Positions 40,743-50,003 of a stretch of 64,000 nucleotides of DNA are shown here, one piece after another. The notes under the pieces were generated by a model. That model saw nothing but the letters and a program-made list of their open reading frames with translations, searched no databases and was not told the origin of the DNA. The stretch lies in NCBI RefSeq assembly GCF_000971275.1, contig NZ_LAPV01000192.1, forward strand, positions 1 through 64,000, given 5' to 3'. Made by a program: the position numbers and the translations under genes. Origin of the DNA: Devosia psychrophila (GTDB lineage: Bacteria; Pseudomonadota; Alphaproteobacteria; Rhizobiales; Devosiaceae). The stretch's first letter is position 1. Every line of letters starts with the position of its first letter.

Positions 40743-41180
40743 ATGGCGCTGAAGCGGATGGATAATGTTGGTATTGTTGTTGAGGACCTGGGGGTGACAA
40801 TCGAGTTCTTTCGGGAGCTTGGGATGGAGCTTGAGGGGCGGGCGATGGTCGAGGGGGAATGGGCCGGTCGGGTTACCGGGCTTGGCGATCAGCGGGTGGA
40901 GATTGCCATGATGCGGACGCCGGACGGGCATAGCCGGATCGAGTTTTCCCGCTTCATTGCGCCGGCAGTCGTCGCGGATCACCGCAGGGCACCGGTCAAC
41001 GCGCTGGGCTATCTTCGTGTCATGTTCACGGTGGACGACATCGACGACACGCTGGATAGGCTCCGCGCGCGTGGCGCGGAGCTTGTGGGTGAGGTGGTGC
41101 AGTATCAGGACAGCTATCGGCTTTGCTATATTCGCGGGCCTGAAGGGCTGCTTATCGGACTGGCTCAGGAACTTGGCTGA
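40743..41180 (+). CDS. VOC (glyoxalase/bleomycin resistance) family protein
   Basis: A 145-residue protein with two beta-alpha-beta-beta-beta modules: KRMDNVGIVVEDLGVTIEFF, GLGDQRVEIAMMRTPDGHSR, then YLRVMFTVDDIDDTLDRLRA and CYIRGPEGLLIGLAQELG. The metal-site positions of glyoxalase I are only partly matched, so a lyase, dioxygenase or binding function is possible. ATG 40743 is preceded by GGAGGGAG. It is a lone gene convergent with phoB, 12 bases away. Confidence 0.85.
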   Translation: MALKRMDNVGIVVEDLGVTIEFFRELGMELEGRAMVEGEWAGRVTGLGDQRVEIAMMRTPDGHSRIEFSRFIAPAVVADHRRAPVNALGYLRVMFTVDDIDDTLDRLRARGAELVGEVVQYQDSYRLCYIRGPEGLLIGLAQELG

Positions 41181-41192
41181 CAAGCAGCGTCT

Positions 41193-41894
41193 TCAGGCGA
41201 CTTGGGCGAAGCGTTCGTCGAAGGCGTAGCCGGCGCCGCGGACGGTGCGGATCGGGTCGCTTTCGCGGCCGCGGTTGATGGCGCGACGGAGGCGGCCGAT
41301 GTGGACGTCGACGGTGCGCTCGTCGACATAGACGTCATTGCCCCAGACGCCATCGAGCAGTTGTTCGCGCGAATAGACGCGGCCGGGGTGGCGCATCAGG
41401 TATTCAAGCAGGCGATATTCGGTGGGGCCGAGATGCACGTCGCGGGCGGCGCGGCGGACGCGGTGGGTGGTGCGGTCTAGCTCGAGATCGCCGACCTTGA
41501 GGGCGGCGGTGACGAGGTTCGGATTGGCGCGGCGCAGCAGGGCGTGAATGCGGGCGATCAGTTCGGGCACCGAGAAGGGCTTGACCACATAGTCGTCGGC
41601 ACCGGTGGCAAGACCACGAACTCGCTCTTCTTCTTCGCCTCGGGCGGTGAGCATGATGATCGGGACGCGGGCGGTTTCCTCGCGAGCGCGCAGGCGGCGG
41701 CACAGTTCGATGCCCGAAATCTCGGGCAGCATCCAGTCGAGCAGGATCAGGTCGGGCAGCTTGTCCTGGATGGCATGCTGGGCTTCGTCGCCGGTCTCTG
41801 CTGTGACGACGCGGAAGCCCTCGGCTTCGAGATTGTAGCGCAGCAGGATGGCGATATCGCCTTCGTCTTCAACGACGAGAATGGTCGCGGGCAT
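41193..41894 (-). CDS. phoB: Phosphate regulon response regulator PhoB
   Basis: A 233-residue OmpR/PhoB-class regulator. The receiver domain has the acidic pocket (VVEDEGDIAILLRY), phospho-Asp in LPDLILLDWMLPEISGIELC, the conserved Thr (IMLTARGEEEERV) and Lys (DYVVKPFSVPEL). The winged-helix output domain ends VDVHIGRLRRAINRGRESDP and IRTVRGAGYAF. It activates Pho-regulon genes, including the pst operon, under phosphate limitation. It is the last gene of pstSCAB-phoU-phoB, separated from phoU by 144 bases carrying a repeat. No phoR lies downstream; the adjacent gene is an unrelated VOC protein. Confidence 0.96.
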   Translation of the reverse strand: MPATILVVEDEGDIAILLRYNLEAEGFRVVTAETGDEAQHAIQDKLPDLILLDWMLPEISGIELCRRLRAREETARVPIIMLTARGEEEERVRGLATGADDYVVKPFSVPELIARIHALLRRANPNLVTAALKVGDLELDRTTHRVRRAARDVHLGPTEYRLLEYLMRHPGRVYSREQLLDGVWGNDVYVDERTVDVHIGRLRRAINRGRESDPIRTVRGAGYAFDERFAQVA

Positions 41895-41939
41895 GGGGGA
41901 GCTCCCATTAGGCCGGCTCGCCGGCGTTCGGATTGTAAC

Positions 41940-42022
41940 TCCCTCCCTTGAGGGAAGGGCTGGGGAGGGGGTGGTTTAGTGGGTCACTGATGGACCCCCT
42001 CCCCTTAAGGGGAGGGGAGGGA
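41940..42022. repeat. GC-rich intergenic inverted repeat between phoU and phoB
   Basis: GGGGAGGGGGT (41962-41972) and ACCCCCTCCCC (41994-42004) are perfect 11-base arms; outer CCCTCCCTTGAGGGA and GGGGAGGGGAGGGA add further pairing. Bases 41985-42004 exactly match, in reverse complement, 6988-7007 after ohrR. It may weaken phoB expression relative to phoU. Confidence 0.78.
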
Positions 42023-42038
42023 AGGAACCGTTGGTTCC

Positions 42039-42740
42039 TCAGATCTTGATCTGGGTGCGGAGCAGGTCCTGGTCGTCGCTGGTGAGCTGCTTGCCGGTCT
42101 GCAGGTAGTAGGCGCGTTCGGCGATGTTGGTCGCGTGGTCGCCGATGCGTTCGAGGCTCTTGGCGCAGAACAGCAGGTGAGTGCAGGCGGTAATGTTGCG
42201 CGGATCTTCCATCATGTAGGTGAGGAGTTCGCGGAACAGCGAGGTGTGCATGGCATCGACTTCGTCGTCGCGATTGCAGACTTCGATGGCGGCAGCGGCA
42301 TCGCGGTTAGAATAGGCGTCGAGCGCGTCCTTGATCTGGCGCAGCACCAAGGCAGTCATGTTCTTGACGCCATTGTAGAAGGTGGGCTGCAGCGTCATGC
42401 CTTCGAGCTTGAGCGACCGGCGGGCCAGTTGCTTGGCCATATCGCCGACGCGCTCCAGATCGGATGCGACGTGGATGGCGGTTACGATGGCGCGAAGATC
42501 GCTGGCCATTGGCTGGCGGCGGGCGATCATCGAGACAGCCATGTCGTCGATGCGGCGCTGCATGTCGTCGATGCGCTGGTCGGCTATGATGGTGACGTCG
42601 GCCAGCTCGCGATCGAGCTTGAGCAGCGACTTGGTGCCATTCTCGATGGCGACCTCGACCTGGCCGCCCATTTCGGCGATGGCCTGGGCGAGGGCGACGA
42701 GTTCGTCATTGTAGGACGAGACGATATGTTCGGTAGCCAT
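42039..42740 (-). CDS. phoU: Phosphate transport regulator PhoU
   Basis: A 233-residue all-helical protein with the two PhoU repeats: HIVSSYNDELVALAQAIAEM, MIARRQPMASDLRAIVTAIH, VASDLERVGDMAKQLARRSL and CAKSLERIGDHATNIAERAY. The ERVGD and ERIGD helices bind metal clusters. PhoU restrains Pst uptake and PhoR signalling when phosphate is sufficient. ATG 42740 with AGAGGA upstream is the start; the longer open frame upstream is not PhoU-like. It follows pstB by 80 bases. Confidence 0.96.
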   Translation of the reverse strand: MATEHIVSSYNDELVALAQAIAEMGGQVEVAIENGTKSLLKLDRELADVTIIADQRIDDMQRRIDDMAVSMIARRQPMASDLRAIVTAIHVASDLERVGDMAKQLARRSLKLEGMTLQPTFYNGVKNMTALVLRQIKDALDAYSNRDAAAAIEVCNRDDEVDAMHTSLFRELLTYMMEDPRNITACTHLLFCAKSLERIGDHATNIAERAYYLQTGKQLTSDDQDLLRTQIKI

Positions 42741-42820
42741 TGCGTAAATCCTCTTGTCCTCTTTGTCGCGAAATCGAACCGCAAAACCGGAAGACCACTT
42801 TTGCTGATGACGCTCCGGAC

Positions 42821-43657
42821 TTAACCGATGCGGCCCATGATGTAATCCTGGGTCTGCTTGTTGACCGGGTTGGTGAAGATGTCTTCGGTGACACCTTCTT
42901 CGATCAGATTGCCCAGGTGGAAGAAGGCCGTCTTCTGGGAGACGCGGGCGGCCTGCTGCATCGAGTGGGTCACGATGACGATGGTGTAGTTCTCGCGCAA
43001 TTCGTCGATCAGCTCTTCGATGATGGCAGTGGCAATCGGGTCGAGAGCCGAGCAAGGCTCATCCATCAAGATAACTTCAGGGCCGACGGCGATGGCGCGG
43101 GCAATGCAGAGACGCTGCTGCTGGCCGCCGGAAAGCCCGGTGCCTGGCTCGTTGAGGCGATCCTTGACCTCTTCGAACAGGCCAGCCTTGCGGAGCGAGG
43201 AAACGACGATCTCGTCGAGATCGGTCTTGTTGCGTGCCAGGCCGTGGATTTTCGGGCCATAGGCGACGTTTTCATAGATCGACTTGGGGAACGGATTTGG
43301 CTTTTGGAACACCATGCCGATGCGGGCACGCAGTTCGACCACGTCGAGGGCAGGATCATAGATGTCCTCGCCGTCAAGCTTGATCGTGCCGCCGACCTTG
43401 GCGCCCTCGATGGTGTCGTTCATGCGGTTGATGCAACGCAGGAACGTCGACTTGCCGCAACCCGAAGGTCCGATAAAGGAGGTCACGGCGCGATCCGGAA
43501 TCTGGATCGAGATGCCATGCAGGGCCTGCTTCTGGCCATAGTGGACGGTAACGTCCTTGGCGGTCAGGCGGATCGGACGTTCGAGAAGATCGGTCGGGTT
43601 CATTGTGGAATTCACTGATTGCTGAGTCATCTTAACCTTGCCGGCGACCATATCCAT
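42821..43657 (-). CDS. pstB: Phosphate ABC transporter ATP-binding protein
   Basis: A 278-residue ATPase with Walker [10 protein letters not shown], signature [15 protein letters not shown], Walker [14 protein letters not shown] and the H-loop [13 protein letters not shown], plus PstB-specific [20 protein letters not shown] and [19 protein letters not shown]. It energises high-affinity phosphate import with PstCA. The ATG at 43657 has AAAGGA upstream; an internal ATG nine codons later is possible. It sits 20 bases downstream of pstA. Confidence 0.97.
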   Translation of the reverse strand: MDMVAGKVKMTQQSVNSTMNPTDLLERPIRLTAKDVTVHYGQKQALHGISIQIPDRAVTSFIGPSGCGKSTFLRCINRMNDTIEGAKVGGTIKLDGEDIYDPALDVVELRARIGMVFQKPNPFPKSIYENVAYGPKIHGLARNKTDLDEIVVSSLRKAGLFEEVKDRLNEPGTGLSGGQQQRLCIARAIAVGPEVILMDEPCSALDPIATAIIEELIDELRENYTIVIVTHSMQQAARVSQKTAFFHLGNLIEEGVTEDIFTNPVNKQTQDYIMGRIG

Positions 43658-43677
43658 TTGACGTGTCCTTTTTCTAG

Positions 43678-45042
43678 CTATGCGCGCTTTTCGAGGCGCG
43701 AGCGCAGGTAGATGGCGACGCCGTTGAGGCAGATCATCACGGCGAGAAGGACCATGATGGCGGCGGCGGTGCGGGGTTCAAAGAAGTTGCGGTTTTCATT
43801 GCCCTGCCAGAGATAAATCTGGACGGGGAGAGCGGTAGCCTGATCGAACGGGCTGGTAGGAACCTGGGCGACGAAGGCTTTCATGCCGATGAGCAGGAGC
43901 GGAGCGGTTTCGCCCAGAGCGTGGGCGATACCGAGGATGGTAGCGGTAAGGATCGAGGGGAAGGTGACCGGCAGCACATGGTGGAACACCATCTGCGTCT
44001 TGGATGCACCCATGCCGAGCGCCGCCTGGCGCAGGGACGGGGAGACGCCAAGCAGAGCACCGCGGGTGGCGATGATGATGGTGGGCAGCGTCATCAGCGT
44101 CAGCACCAGGCCACCAACGATAGGGGCCGAGATAGGCAGGTGCATGTAGTTGATGAAGGCAGCCGCGCCGAGCAGACCGAAAACGATGGAGGGCACGGCG
44201 GCGAGGTTGTTGATATTGACTTCGATGAAGTCGGTGAGCCGCGACTTCGGCGCGAATTCCTCAAGGTAGACGGCGGCGGCGACGCCGATTGGCACGGCAA
44301 GGGCGACCACGATCAGCATCATCCACAGGGTGCCGACAAAAGCACCGAGCAGGCCAGCAGAAGCGGGAGCGGCGCGGCTATCGACATTGGTAAAGATCGA
44401 CCACGAGAAGCCGTTCGAGATGGTGCCGTTTTCGACCAGGGTGTCGATCAGGGTACGGGCAGGGGCTGCCAATTGCTGCTGGGCGTCGCCGAGCGAGCGG
44501 TCGATATTGCCCTTGATCCAGTTGGTGGCGTTGGCCGAGGCGAGAACATCGACATCGACGGTCTGGCCAAGCAGGGCCGGGTTTTCCACGAACAGCGCGC
44601 GGATGCGGTGACGTGCATCGGTCTCGGGAATGGTCAGCAACGTGCGGCTGTCGATATCGAGGCCGGCAGGCGCGGCGGCCCGCATAGCCTGCTCGACAAT
44701 GGTGTTCCAGTTGAGCAGGGCGACTTCGCGCTGCCACCCGAGGTTGGCCGCGTTGTATTCGGCCTCGGAAGTGAAGTCGGCACGGGCCGGTGCAGGGCCG
44801 ACCTCGATCACTGCGGGATCGAAGGTGACGGTCAGGTGCAGGTTTGACTGCGTGAAGGCCGGGATGCCCTTGCGGCCGATATCGATGAACAGCAGGGCAA
44901 CGAATCCGAGTGCCATGACGATGGCGGCAAGACCAAGACCGCGGAAGATGGCCTCGCTCATGTGGCGGCGGCGAAGGCCGGCGCGAACGAGCTTGGTGCG
45001 TTCCAGGGAGGCTGCGTGGGTGTTGGAGAGAGTATCGGTCAT
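43678..45042 (-). CDS. pstA: Phosphate ABC transporter permease PstA
   Basis: A 454-residue permease of the long rhizobial PstA type. The first 240 residues hold one transmembrane helix ([20 protein letters not shown]) and an extended periplasmic DUF3333-like domain; the C-terminal half is the usual five-to-six-helix permease with the coupling-helix region [20 protein letters not shown]. It pairs with PstC, whose stop is two bases before the pstA start region, indicating a tight operon. Confidence 0.96.
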   Translation of the reverse strand: MTDTLSNTHAASLERTKLVRAGLRRRHMSEAIFRGLGLAAIVMALGFVALLFIDIGRKGIPAFTQSNLHLTVTFDPAVIEVGPAPARADFTSEAEYNAANLGWQREVALLNWNTIVEQAMRAAAPAGLDIDSRTLLTIPETDARHRIRALFVENPALLGQTVDVDVLASANATNWIKGNIDRSLGDAQQQLAAPARTLIDTLVENGTISNGFSWSIFTNVDSRAAPASAGLLGAFVGTLWMMLIVVALAVPIGVAAAVYLEEFAPKSRLTDFIEVNINNLAAVPSIVFGLLGAAAFINYMHLPISAPIVGGLVLTLMTLPTIIIATRGALLGVSPSLRQAALGMGASKTQMVFHHVLPVTFPSILTATILGIAHALGETAPLLLIGMKAFVAQVPTSPFDQATALPVQIYLWQGNENRNFFEPRTAAAIMVLLAVMICLNGVAIYLRSRLEKRA

Positions 45043-45044
45043 GG

Positions 45045-46421
45045 CTATTCGTACTGCTCCCGGAAGCGGCGGACAATATAGAGGGCAACGACGTTGAGGC
45101 AGAGGGTGATGACGAAGAGCGTCAGGCCCAGGGCGAAGCCGACCAGCGATTGGGGACCGGCGAAATCGGTATCGCCGGTGAGCTGGTTGACAATGGAGAC
45201 GGTGATGGTGGCGACGGGCTCGAACGGATTGCCGCGCAGGACCGGGCTGTTGCCGGCGGCCAGCACGACGATCATGGTTTCGCCGATGGCGCGGCTGACG
45301 GCCAGCAGGAAGGCGCCGACGATGCCGGGGAGGGCGGCGGGCAGCAGCACGTTACGAATGGTCTCGGACTTGGTGGCGCCAAGGCCATAGGCGCCGTCGC
45401 GCAGGGTGCGCGGCACCTGGTTAAGAATGTCATCGGAGAGCGAGGACACGAAGGGAATGATCATGATGCCCATGACCACGCCGGCGGTTAGCGCGCTGGT
45501 AGCGTTGATCGAGAGACCGACCAGGTTGCCAAGATCACGCAGGAAGGGCCCCACGGTGACCAGCGCGAAGAAGCCGAAGACGATTGTGGGAATGCCAGCA
45601 AGGATTTCGATCATCGGCTTGGCAACGGCGCGCAGGCGAGGATGGGCATACTGGCTGAGGTAGATGGCGGCCATCAGGCCGACCGGGACGGCCACCAGCA
45701 TGGCAATGACGGTGATCATCAGCGTGCCGGTCAGCAGCGGCAGCAGGCCGTAGCTACCCCAATTGCCAGCGGTGCCGGCGTTGTTGGGGTTCCAGACCGT
45801 GCCGAAGAAGAAGTCCAGCGGGTTGATAAATGTGAAGAACTTATAGGCCTCGGTAACCAGCGAAGCGACGATGCCTACGGTGGTCAGGATGGCAACGGCA
45901 GAGCAGGCGAGCAGCGCGATATTGATGACGCGCTCGACCGCATTGCGGGCACGAAGGCGGGCCGTGACCCGGCTGCGGGCATAGATCAGGGCGGCGCCAC
46001 CGGCAACGGCGGCCACCAGTAGCACGCCCACAAAGGTCAGCATCTGGAACGAGCGCAGGGCATCGCCAGCGGACTGCTCGAACGGCTGGATTTCGCCGGT
46101 CACGCCATAGCCGGAGGCCAGGGCATCGATGCGGGTGATGGTGCCATTAAGGCCGGTCTGGTCGAGGCCCAGCAGAATATCCTGCGGGATCTGGGAGACC
46201 GTGTAGCTGTGGGTCAGATCGCCACCGAACCAGGCCCAGAGGGCGAGGATCGCCAGGGCGGGCAGCATGGCCCAGATGGCGACGTAGGAGCCATGATATT
46301 GCGGGCGGGAGTGAACCTTGACGCCATCGGCGGTCACGAGATTGCGGCTGCGAGACCAGCCAGACTGGTAGGATACACCCAGCAGCACCAGAAGCAATGC
46401 GGCTACGATCAAGGCATTCAT
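45045..46421 (-). CDS. pstC: Phosphate ABC transporter permease PstC
   Basis: A 458-residue permease of the long alphaproteobacterial PstC type, with an N-terminal helix (ALIVAALLLVLLGVSYQSGW), a second helix before a periplasmic insert, and the C-terminal transport domain including IPTIVFGFFALVTVGPFL and YGLGATKSETIRNVLLPAAL. With PstA it forms the phosphate channel. It follows pstS after 61 bases that contain a strong hairpin, and is followed by pstA with a two-base gap. Confidence 0.96.
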   Translation of the reverse strand: MNALIVAALLLVLLGVSYQSGWSRSRNLVTADGVKVHSRPQYHGSYVAIWAMLPALAILALWAWFGGDLTHSYTVSQIPQDILLGLDQTGLNGTITRIDALASGYGVTGEIQPFEQSAGDALRSFQMLTFVGVLLVAAVAGGAALIYARSRVTARLRARNAVERVINIALLACSAVAILTTVGIVASLVTEAYKFFTFINPLDFFFGTVWNPNNAGTAGNWGSYGLLPLLTGTLMITVIAMLVAVPVGLMAAIYLSQYAHPRLRAVAKPMIEILAGIPTIVFGFFALVTVGPFLRDLGNLVGLSINATSALTAGVVMGIMIIPFVSSLSDDILNQVPRTLRDGAYGLGATKSETIRNVLLPAALPGIVGAFLLAVSRAIGETMIVVLAAGNSPVLRGNPFEPVATITVSIVNQLTGDTDFAGPQSLVGFALGLTLFVITLCLNVVALYIVRRFREQYE

Positions 46422-46450
46422 GGGACGCGCCCCCGCGGAGGAAAGAAGAT

Positions 46451-46474
46451 GGGCCGCGCTTTTCAGCGCGGCCC
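46451..46474 (-). terminator. Hairpin between pstS and pstC
   Basis: GGGCCGCGCT and AGCGCGGCCC form a perfect 10-base stem with a four-base loop just after pstS. On the minus strand it is followed by ATCTTCTTTCC, not a clean T-run, so partial termination or 3' stabilisation of pstS mRNA, giving more binding protein than permease, is likely. Confidence 0.75.
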
Positions 46475-46482
46475 GGGTCGAT

Positions 46483-47505
46483 TTACTTAGCGCCGGCTTC
46501 GAAAGAAGCCAGAACTTCAGCGGTCTTGTCGGCTGCCTGAGGGATCAGGCCAGCGGCTTCGAGTGTGCCACCGGCACCTGAAGTCTGCTCGGACAGGAAG
46601 AACTGTACGTATTCTTCGATGCCGGGGACGACGCCGATGTGCTGGCCCTTGACGTAGAAGAACAGTGGGCGCGAGACGGGGTATTCACCGGCAGCAACGG
46701 TTTCAGCCGACGGCAGGATGCCGTTGACGGTAGCAACCTTGAGCGAGTCGGTGTTCTGCTCGTAGAACGACAGGCCGAACACGCCGACTGTCTCGGGGTT
46801 GCTGGTCAGGCGAGCCAGAGTCTCGGTGTAGTCGCCCGAGATCTCGATAACCACGTCCTGACGGAATGTGGTGGTGGCCGCTTTCTTCTCGTCGTCGGTC
46901 AGGCCTTCAGGAAGACCGGCTTCTTCAGCGCCAGCATCGACGACTTCGAGCTGGAACACTTCACGGGTGCCGTGATTGGTGCCGGGGATAGCGAGCGAGA
47001 TGGCCTGGTCGGGGAGCGCAGCGTCGATCTCGGACCACTTGGTATAGGGATTGTCGACCAGAGCGCCATCAACCATGACCTGGGCGGCGATTGCCTTGTA
47101 AACCTGGATCGGGGTCAGTGCGAAGTCTGGGCCCGACGAGGACGAAGCAAACACGATGCCGTCGTAGCCGAACTGGACTTCACGAACGTCGGTCACGCCA
47201 GCGGCGGTGCAAGCCTCGAGTTCGCTGTCCTTGATCTTGCGCGAAGCGTTCGCGATGTCGATCGTGTTGTCGCCAACACCTTCACAGAACTGCTTCAGAC
47301 CGCCGCCGGTGCCGCCCGAACCAACAACCGGAGTGTTGAATTCTGGGAAAGCAGCGCTGAACTCTTCAGCAACGATCGAAGCGAAAGGCAGCACGGTGGA
47401 CGAGCCAGCGATCTGGATGGTGTCACGCGACTGGGCGAAAGCAGCGGTGGTGCCGAAGGCGGCGAGCGCGATTACGGCAGCACTGGCGTAGAGTGCGATC
47501 TTCAT
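46483..47505 (-). CDS. pstS: Periplasmic phosphate-binding protein PstS
   Basis: A 340-residue PstS. It has a Sec signal peptide (KIALYASAAVIALAAFGTTA, cleavage near AFAQ) and the phosphate-binding elements IQIAGSSTVLPFASIVAEEF, VVGSGGTGGGLKQFCEGVG and IPGTNHGTREVFQLEVVDAG. It delivers phosphate to PstCAB. It is the first gene of the operon and has a GGGAACTCCCC leader before ATG 47505 and a candidate Pho box about 120 bases upstream. Confidence 0.97.
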   Translation of the reverse strand: MKIALYASAAVIALAAFGTTAAFAQSRDTIQIAGSSTVLPFASIVAEEFSAAFPEFNTPVVGSGGTGGGLKQFCEGVGDNTIDIANASRKIKDSELEACTAAGVTDVREVQFGYDGIVFASSSSGPDFALTPIQVYKAIAAQVMVDGALVDNPYTKWSEIDAALPDQAISLAIPGTNHGTREVFQLEVVDAGAEEAGLPEGLTDDEKKAATTTFRQDVVIEISGDYTETLARLTSNPETVGVFGLSFYEQNTDSLKVATVNGILPSAETVAAGEYPVSRPLFFYVKGQHIGVVPGIEEYVQFFLSEQTSGAGGTLEAAGLIPQAADKTAEVLASFEAGAK

Positions 47506-47624
47506 GGGGAGTTCCCTTTTTACGAATTCAGTTCAAACCTGGCCGGCCTTTGGGGCTGTTCTCGCCCCTGTCCTGCCTTTGACGAGGGGGACCATATGGG
47601 GGCCACGCGACAGTTTTATTGCTG

Positions 47625-47646
47625 TTTCATGACGCGTTTGTGACAA
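47625..47646 (-). promoter_or_regulatory. Candidate Pho box upstream of pstS
   Basis: On the minus strand TTGTCACAAAC is followed by GCGTCATGAAA, two 11-base units resembling the PhoB half-site CTGTCATAAAN; a weaker third and fourth unit (CAGCAATAAAA, CTGTCGCGTGG) follow in the same register. The position about 120 bases upstream of the pstS start is suitable. The remaining bases of the 363-base gap 47506-47868 show nothing else recognisable. Confidence 0.7.
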
Positions 47647-47868
47647 GTTAATGCATTGAAATGATTGAGCTGTTTGCGGAATAAACCGGCTCAAAGGGTC
47701 AATTATGACTCTGGAATGTGACATTCGGGCGGACTCGCACGGACTCCTGCTCAGGTCGCTGCAGGTGGGCAAAGGGCGGCTGCTACGAGCCCCAGCCGCG
47801 GAATCGATGCGCCAGGATCAAGCTTAGGCCGGGTTTATGACAGGCATGCATCGGTCCGGCAGAGGGCA

Positions 47869-48624
47869 TCAGCGCAGCAGGGGGCGGACCTCGGCCTGGA
47901 CCTTGCGCATCAGCGGCAGGAAATTGGCGATCATGTGCGAGGTGGAGGCGCGCGCCGACTGGGCACCGATATTGAGAGCGGCGACGGTCTGGCCCTGGGC
48001 ATTGAACAGCGGCACCGCGATGGAACAGAGGCCGAGTTCAAGCTCCTCGTCGATCACTGCGAAACCCTGTGCGGCGACGACGGCAAGTTCGGTGATGAGC
48101 GAGGGCAGGTCGGCTTTGGTTTTTTCCGTATAGGCGATGCGGTCGGAGCGCTCGAGCACGTCGCGGGCGACAGCAGCGGGCATGGCGGCGAGCAGGATGC
48201 GGCCCATCGAGGTGCAATAGGCGGGCAGGCGCGCGCCGGCGCCGAGATTGATCGACATTACGCGACGATATGAAGCGCGGGCGATATAGAGAATTTCGGT
48301 GCCATCGAGCACGGCTGCCGACGAGCTTTCGTTGATCTGGCCGGACAGCTCTTCGAGGAAGGGCTGGATCAGCCGCGGCAGCGGCGTGGCAGCGAGATAG
48401 GAATGGCCCAGATTGAGCACGCGTGGGGTGAGGCGGAAGAATTTGCCGTCGTAGTTGGCGTAGCCGAGATGGGTCAGTGTCAGCAGGCAGCGACGGGCAG
48501 TTGCGCGCTCGAGGCCGGTCCGATTGGCGACGTCGGTGATCGACTGGCTGGCGTGTTCCTCATCGAAGCACTCGATGACCGAGAGCCCCTTGACCAGGCC
48601 ATTGATGATATCGCCTTCGCGCAT
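47869..48624 (-). CDS. IclR-family transcriptional regulator
   Basis: A 251-residue IclR protein beginning MREGDIINGLVKGLSVIECF at ATG 48624. The helix-turn-helix is SQSITDVANRTGLERATARR, and the effector domain contains ASYRRVMSINLGAGARLPAY, MGRILLAAMPAAVA and the C-terminal LGLCSIAVPLFNAQGQTVAA. It is closest in pattern to the PcaR/PobR-type IclR subgroup that controls aromatic acid catabolism, but no such genes are near. It is isolated between the pst operon and the tRNA gene. Confidence 0.9.
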   Translation of the reverse strand: MREGDIINGLVKGLSVIECFDEEHASQSITDVANRTGLERATARRCLLTLTHLGYANYDGKFFRLTPRVLNLGHSYLAATPLPRLIQPFLEELSGQINESSSAAVLDGTEILYIARASYRRVMSINLGAGARLPAYCTSMGRILLAAMPAAVARDVLERSDRIAYTEKTKADLPSLITELAVVAAQGFAVIDEELELGLCSIAVPLFNAQGQTVAALNIGAQSARASTSHMIANFLPLMRKVQAEVRPLLR

Positions 48625-48808
48625 GGTGCTTCTCCCTTGCGGCAGGATGTAGCGCAGGCGGGGCGGCTTGCGAACAAAAATCGCCCGACGAACGAGGGGA
48701 GGAAGGGGTGCCATCGGCGTACGATTTGGCCCGGCTGGCAAAAAGTTCAACACGAGCAATCGACTTCCCCTCTTGCCAGCGGTGGACAGGCTGATATGAG
48801 GCAGTTGA

Positions 48809-48884
48809 GGGCCCATAGCTCAATGGTTAGAGCCGACCGCTCATAACGGTCTGGTTCCAGGTTCGAGTCCTGGTGGGCCCACCA
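48809..48884 (+). tRNA. tRNA-Ile2 (anticodon CAT, lysidine-type)
   Basis: A 76-base cloverleaf: acceptor GGGCCCA pairing with TGGGCCC, D arm AGCTC-AATGGTTA-GAGC, anticodon stem GACCG-CTCATAA-CGGTC with CAT at the wobble triplet, T arm CCAGG-TTCGAGT-CCTGG, and encoded CCA. C4 and C5 in the acceptor and the short D-loop resemble tRNA-Ile2 recognised by TilS rather than initiator (no 1-72 mismatch). Elongator tRNA-Met cannot be fully excluded. Integrase debris begins 65 bases downstream, so it is the probable insertion site of the island. Confidence 0.9.
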
Positions 48885-48948
48885 GTTTTCCTCTAAGTCT
48901 TTGCTATTCCTTATTTATCGCCGCTTTTTGGGCTTGCAAGCCCCCGGG

Positions 48949-49180
48949 ATGCATAACAATATGCATAACATGGACGACGAAGATATGGCTCTGCCGGCTC
49001 ACGTGGCGCTCGGAAACGGCGTCTATCAGTACGTTCGACGCGTCCCTGAGGATCTGGTCCACGCATTTGCGGGACCACGGATCCAGCGATCACTCAAGAC
49101 CCGTATCCACCAGTGAAGCGCGGCTTCTCGCGGCCCAGGTGGCATCGAGATTGAACGCCAGTTTTCTGAAACGCGCCAAC
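48949..49180 (+). pseudogene. Integrase N-terminal remnant (DUF6538-type), frameshifted and truncated
   Basis: From ATG 48949 the frame reads MHNNMHNMDDEDMALPAHVA then GVYQYVRRVPEDLVHAFAGP and RSLKTR, the start of phage-type tyrosine integrases with a DUF6538 domain. The reading then shifts frame to SEARLLAAQVASRLNASFLK before similarity is lost near 49180. The core and catalytic domains are missing. It directly follows a tRNA gene, the classical integrase position, so it marks a decayed island. Confidence 0.72.
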
Positions 49181-49329
49181 AAGGGTGTGGTGGTGGCCAT
49201 CTCCATCAGCGAAGGCTGGAAGTGGCCCGACTGGGAACGATTCGTCTTTGGTTCAAAGCCGCCTTGGTCGAAGAGGGCACCCAGGCCCGCTTGAAAAACC
49301 TCACCGGCCCGCAACTTGCGCTAGCACGT

Positions 49330-49712
49330 CGCACGGGGCCCGCAGCCGCTGCTCCGGCTGATATTGAGCACCAGCGCCTGCCGGGTCACTGACAGATCAT
49401 GACCCCGACCGATCATCGCTTTGCGCTCAACAGGCCGGCTTTGCTGAGCGCTCCTTCCAAAAAAACGTTCTCCAGTATCAACTGGCCGATCTTGGCGTGC
49501 AGTGTCTTCACATCCACTGTCGGCACGAAGGGCTCAGGGCGAGCCTCGCCGCCAAAAACATCTGCAGCGCCTTCCAGAGGCTGGCTGCGCCATTGCGTAA
49601 TCTGATTGGCATGCACGTCAAACTGCCGAGCCAGTTCCGCCAGGGTCATCTCACCCTTGATGGCGGCCAGTGCTACTTTCGCCTTGAACACCGGCGTGTG
49701 CTTGCGGCAGAG
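49330..49712 (-). mobile_element. Degenerate IS3-family element: orfA and 5' end of orfB
   Basis: On the minus strand 49712-49413 encodes an IS3-type OrfA lacking its normal start: CRKHTPVFKAKVALAAIKGE, the helix-turn-helix LAELARQFDVHANQITQWRS, and LHAKIGQLILENVFLEGALS to LSAKR. OrfB begins at the overlapping ATG 49416 (MIGRGHDLSVTRQALVLNIS) and degenerates by about 49330. The rest of orfB, including the DDE domain, is absent. The region 49713-50003 contains only decayed sequence. Confidence 0.8.
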
Positions 49713-50003
49713 TCGGCTGGTCAGGTCGCTCCGGTTCGCTGCAATACTGGCCGCCATCAGGCACAAAATCCACCAATCCCGCCGTGCACATTTCCCCAGC
49801 CACCTCTGCCGCCGGGCTTTCCCTTTTGTCCACATCTTCTCATCGTTGCCGCGTCCGTTCGGTGTTCGCGATCGCTTGTAAGGCAGGGCGCCCGGATATT
49901 GCAGGTGGCGTCTGCCTTTTTGGACTTGGGGCCATCTGCGCTCAGCTGTCGTGAACGATCCAGCGATGGAGCGGGTTCGTACAAGGATTAACAAAGGTGA
50001 TGC

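Noticed and set aside
48809..48884. Reading the CAT tRNA as initiator tRNA
   Set aside because: The first acceptor pair is intact and the three-GC anticodon-stem signature of initiators is absent; the D-loop and C4/C5 fit tRNA-Ile2.
49067..49294. 75-codon frame after the integrase start as an independent gene
   Set aside because: Its middle part is the frameshifted continuation of the integrase remnant; the ends are unrelated sequence.
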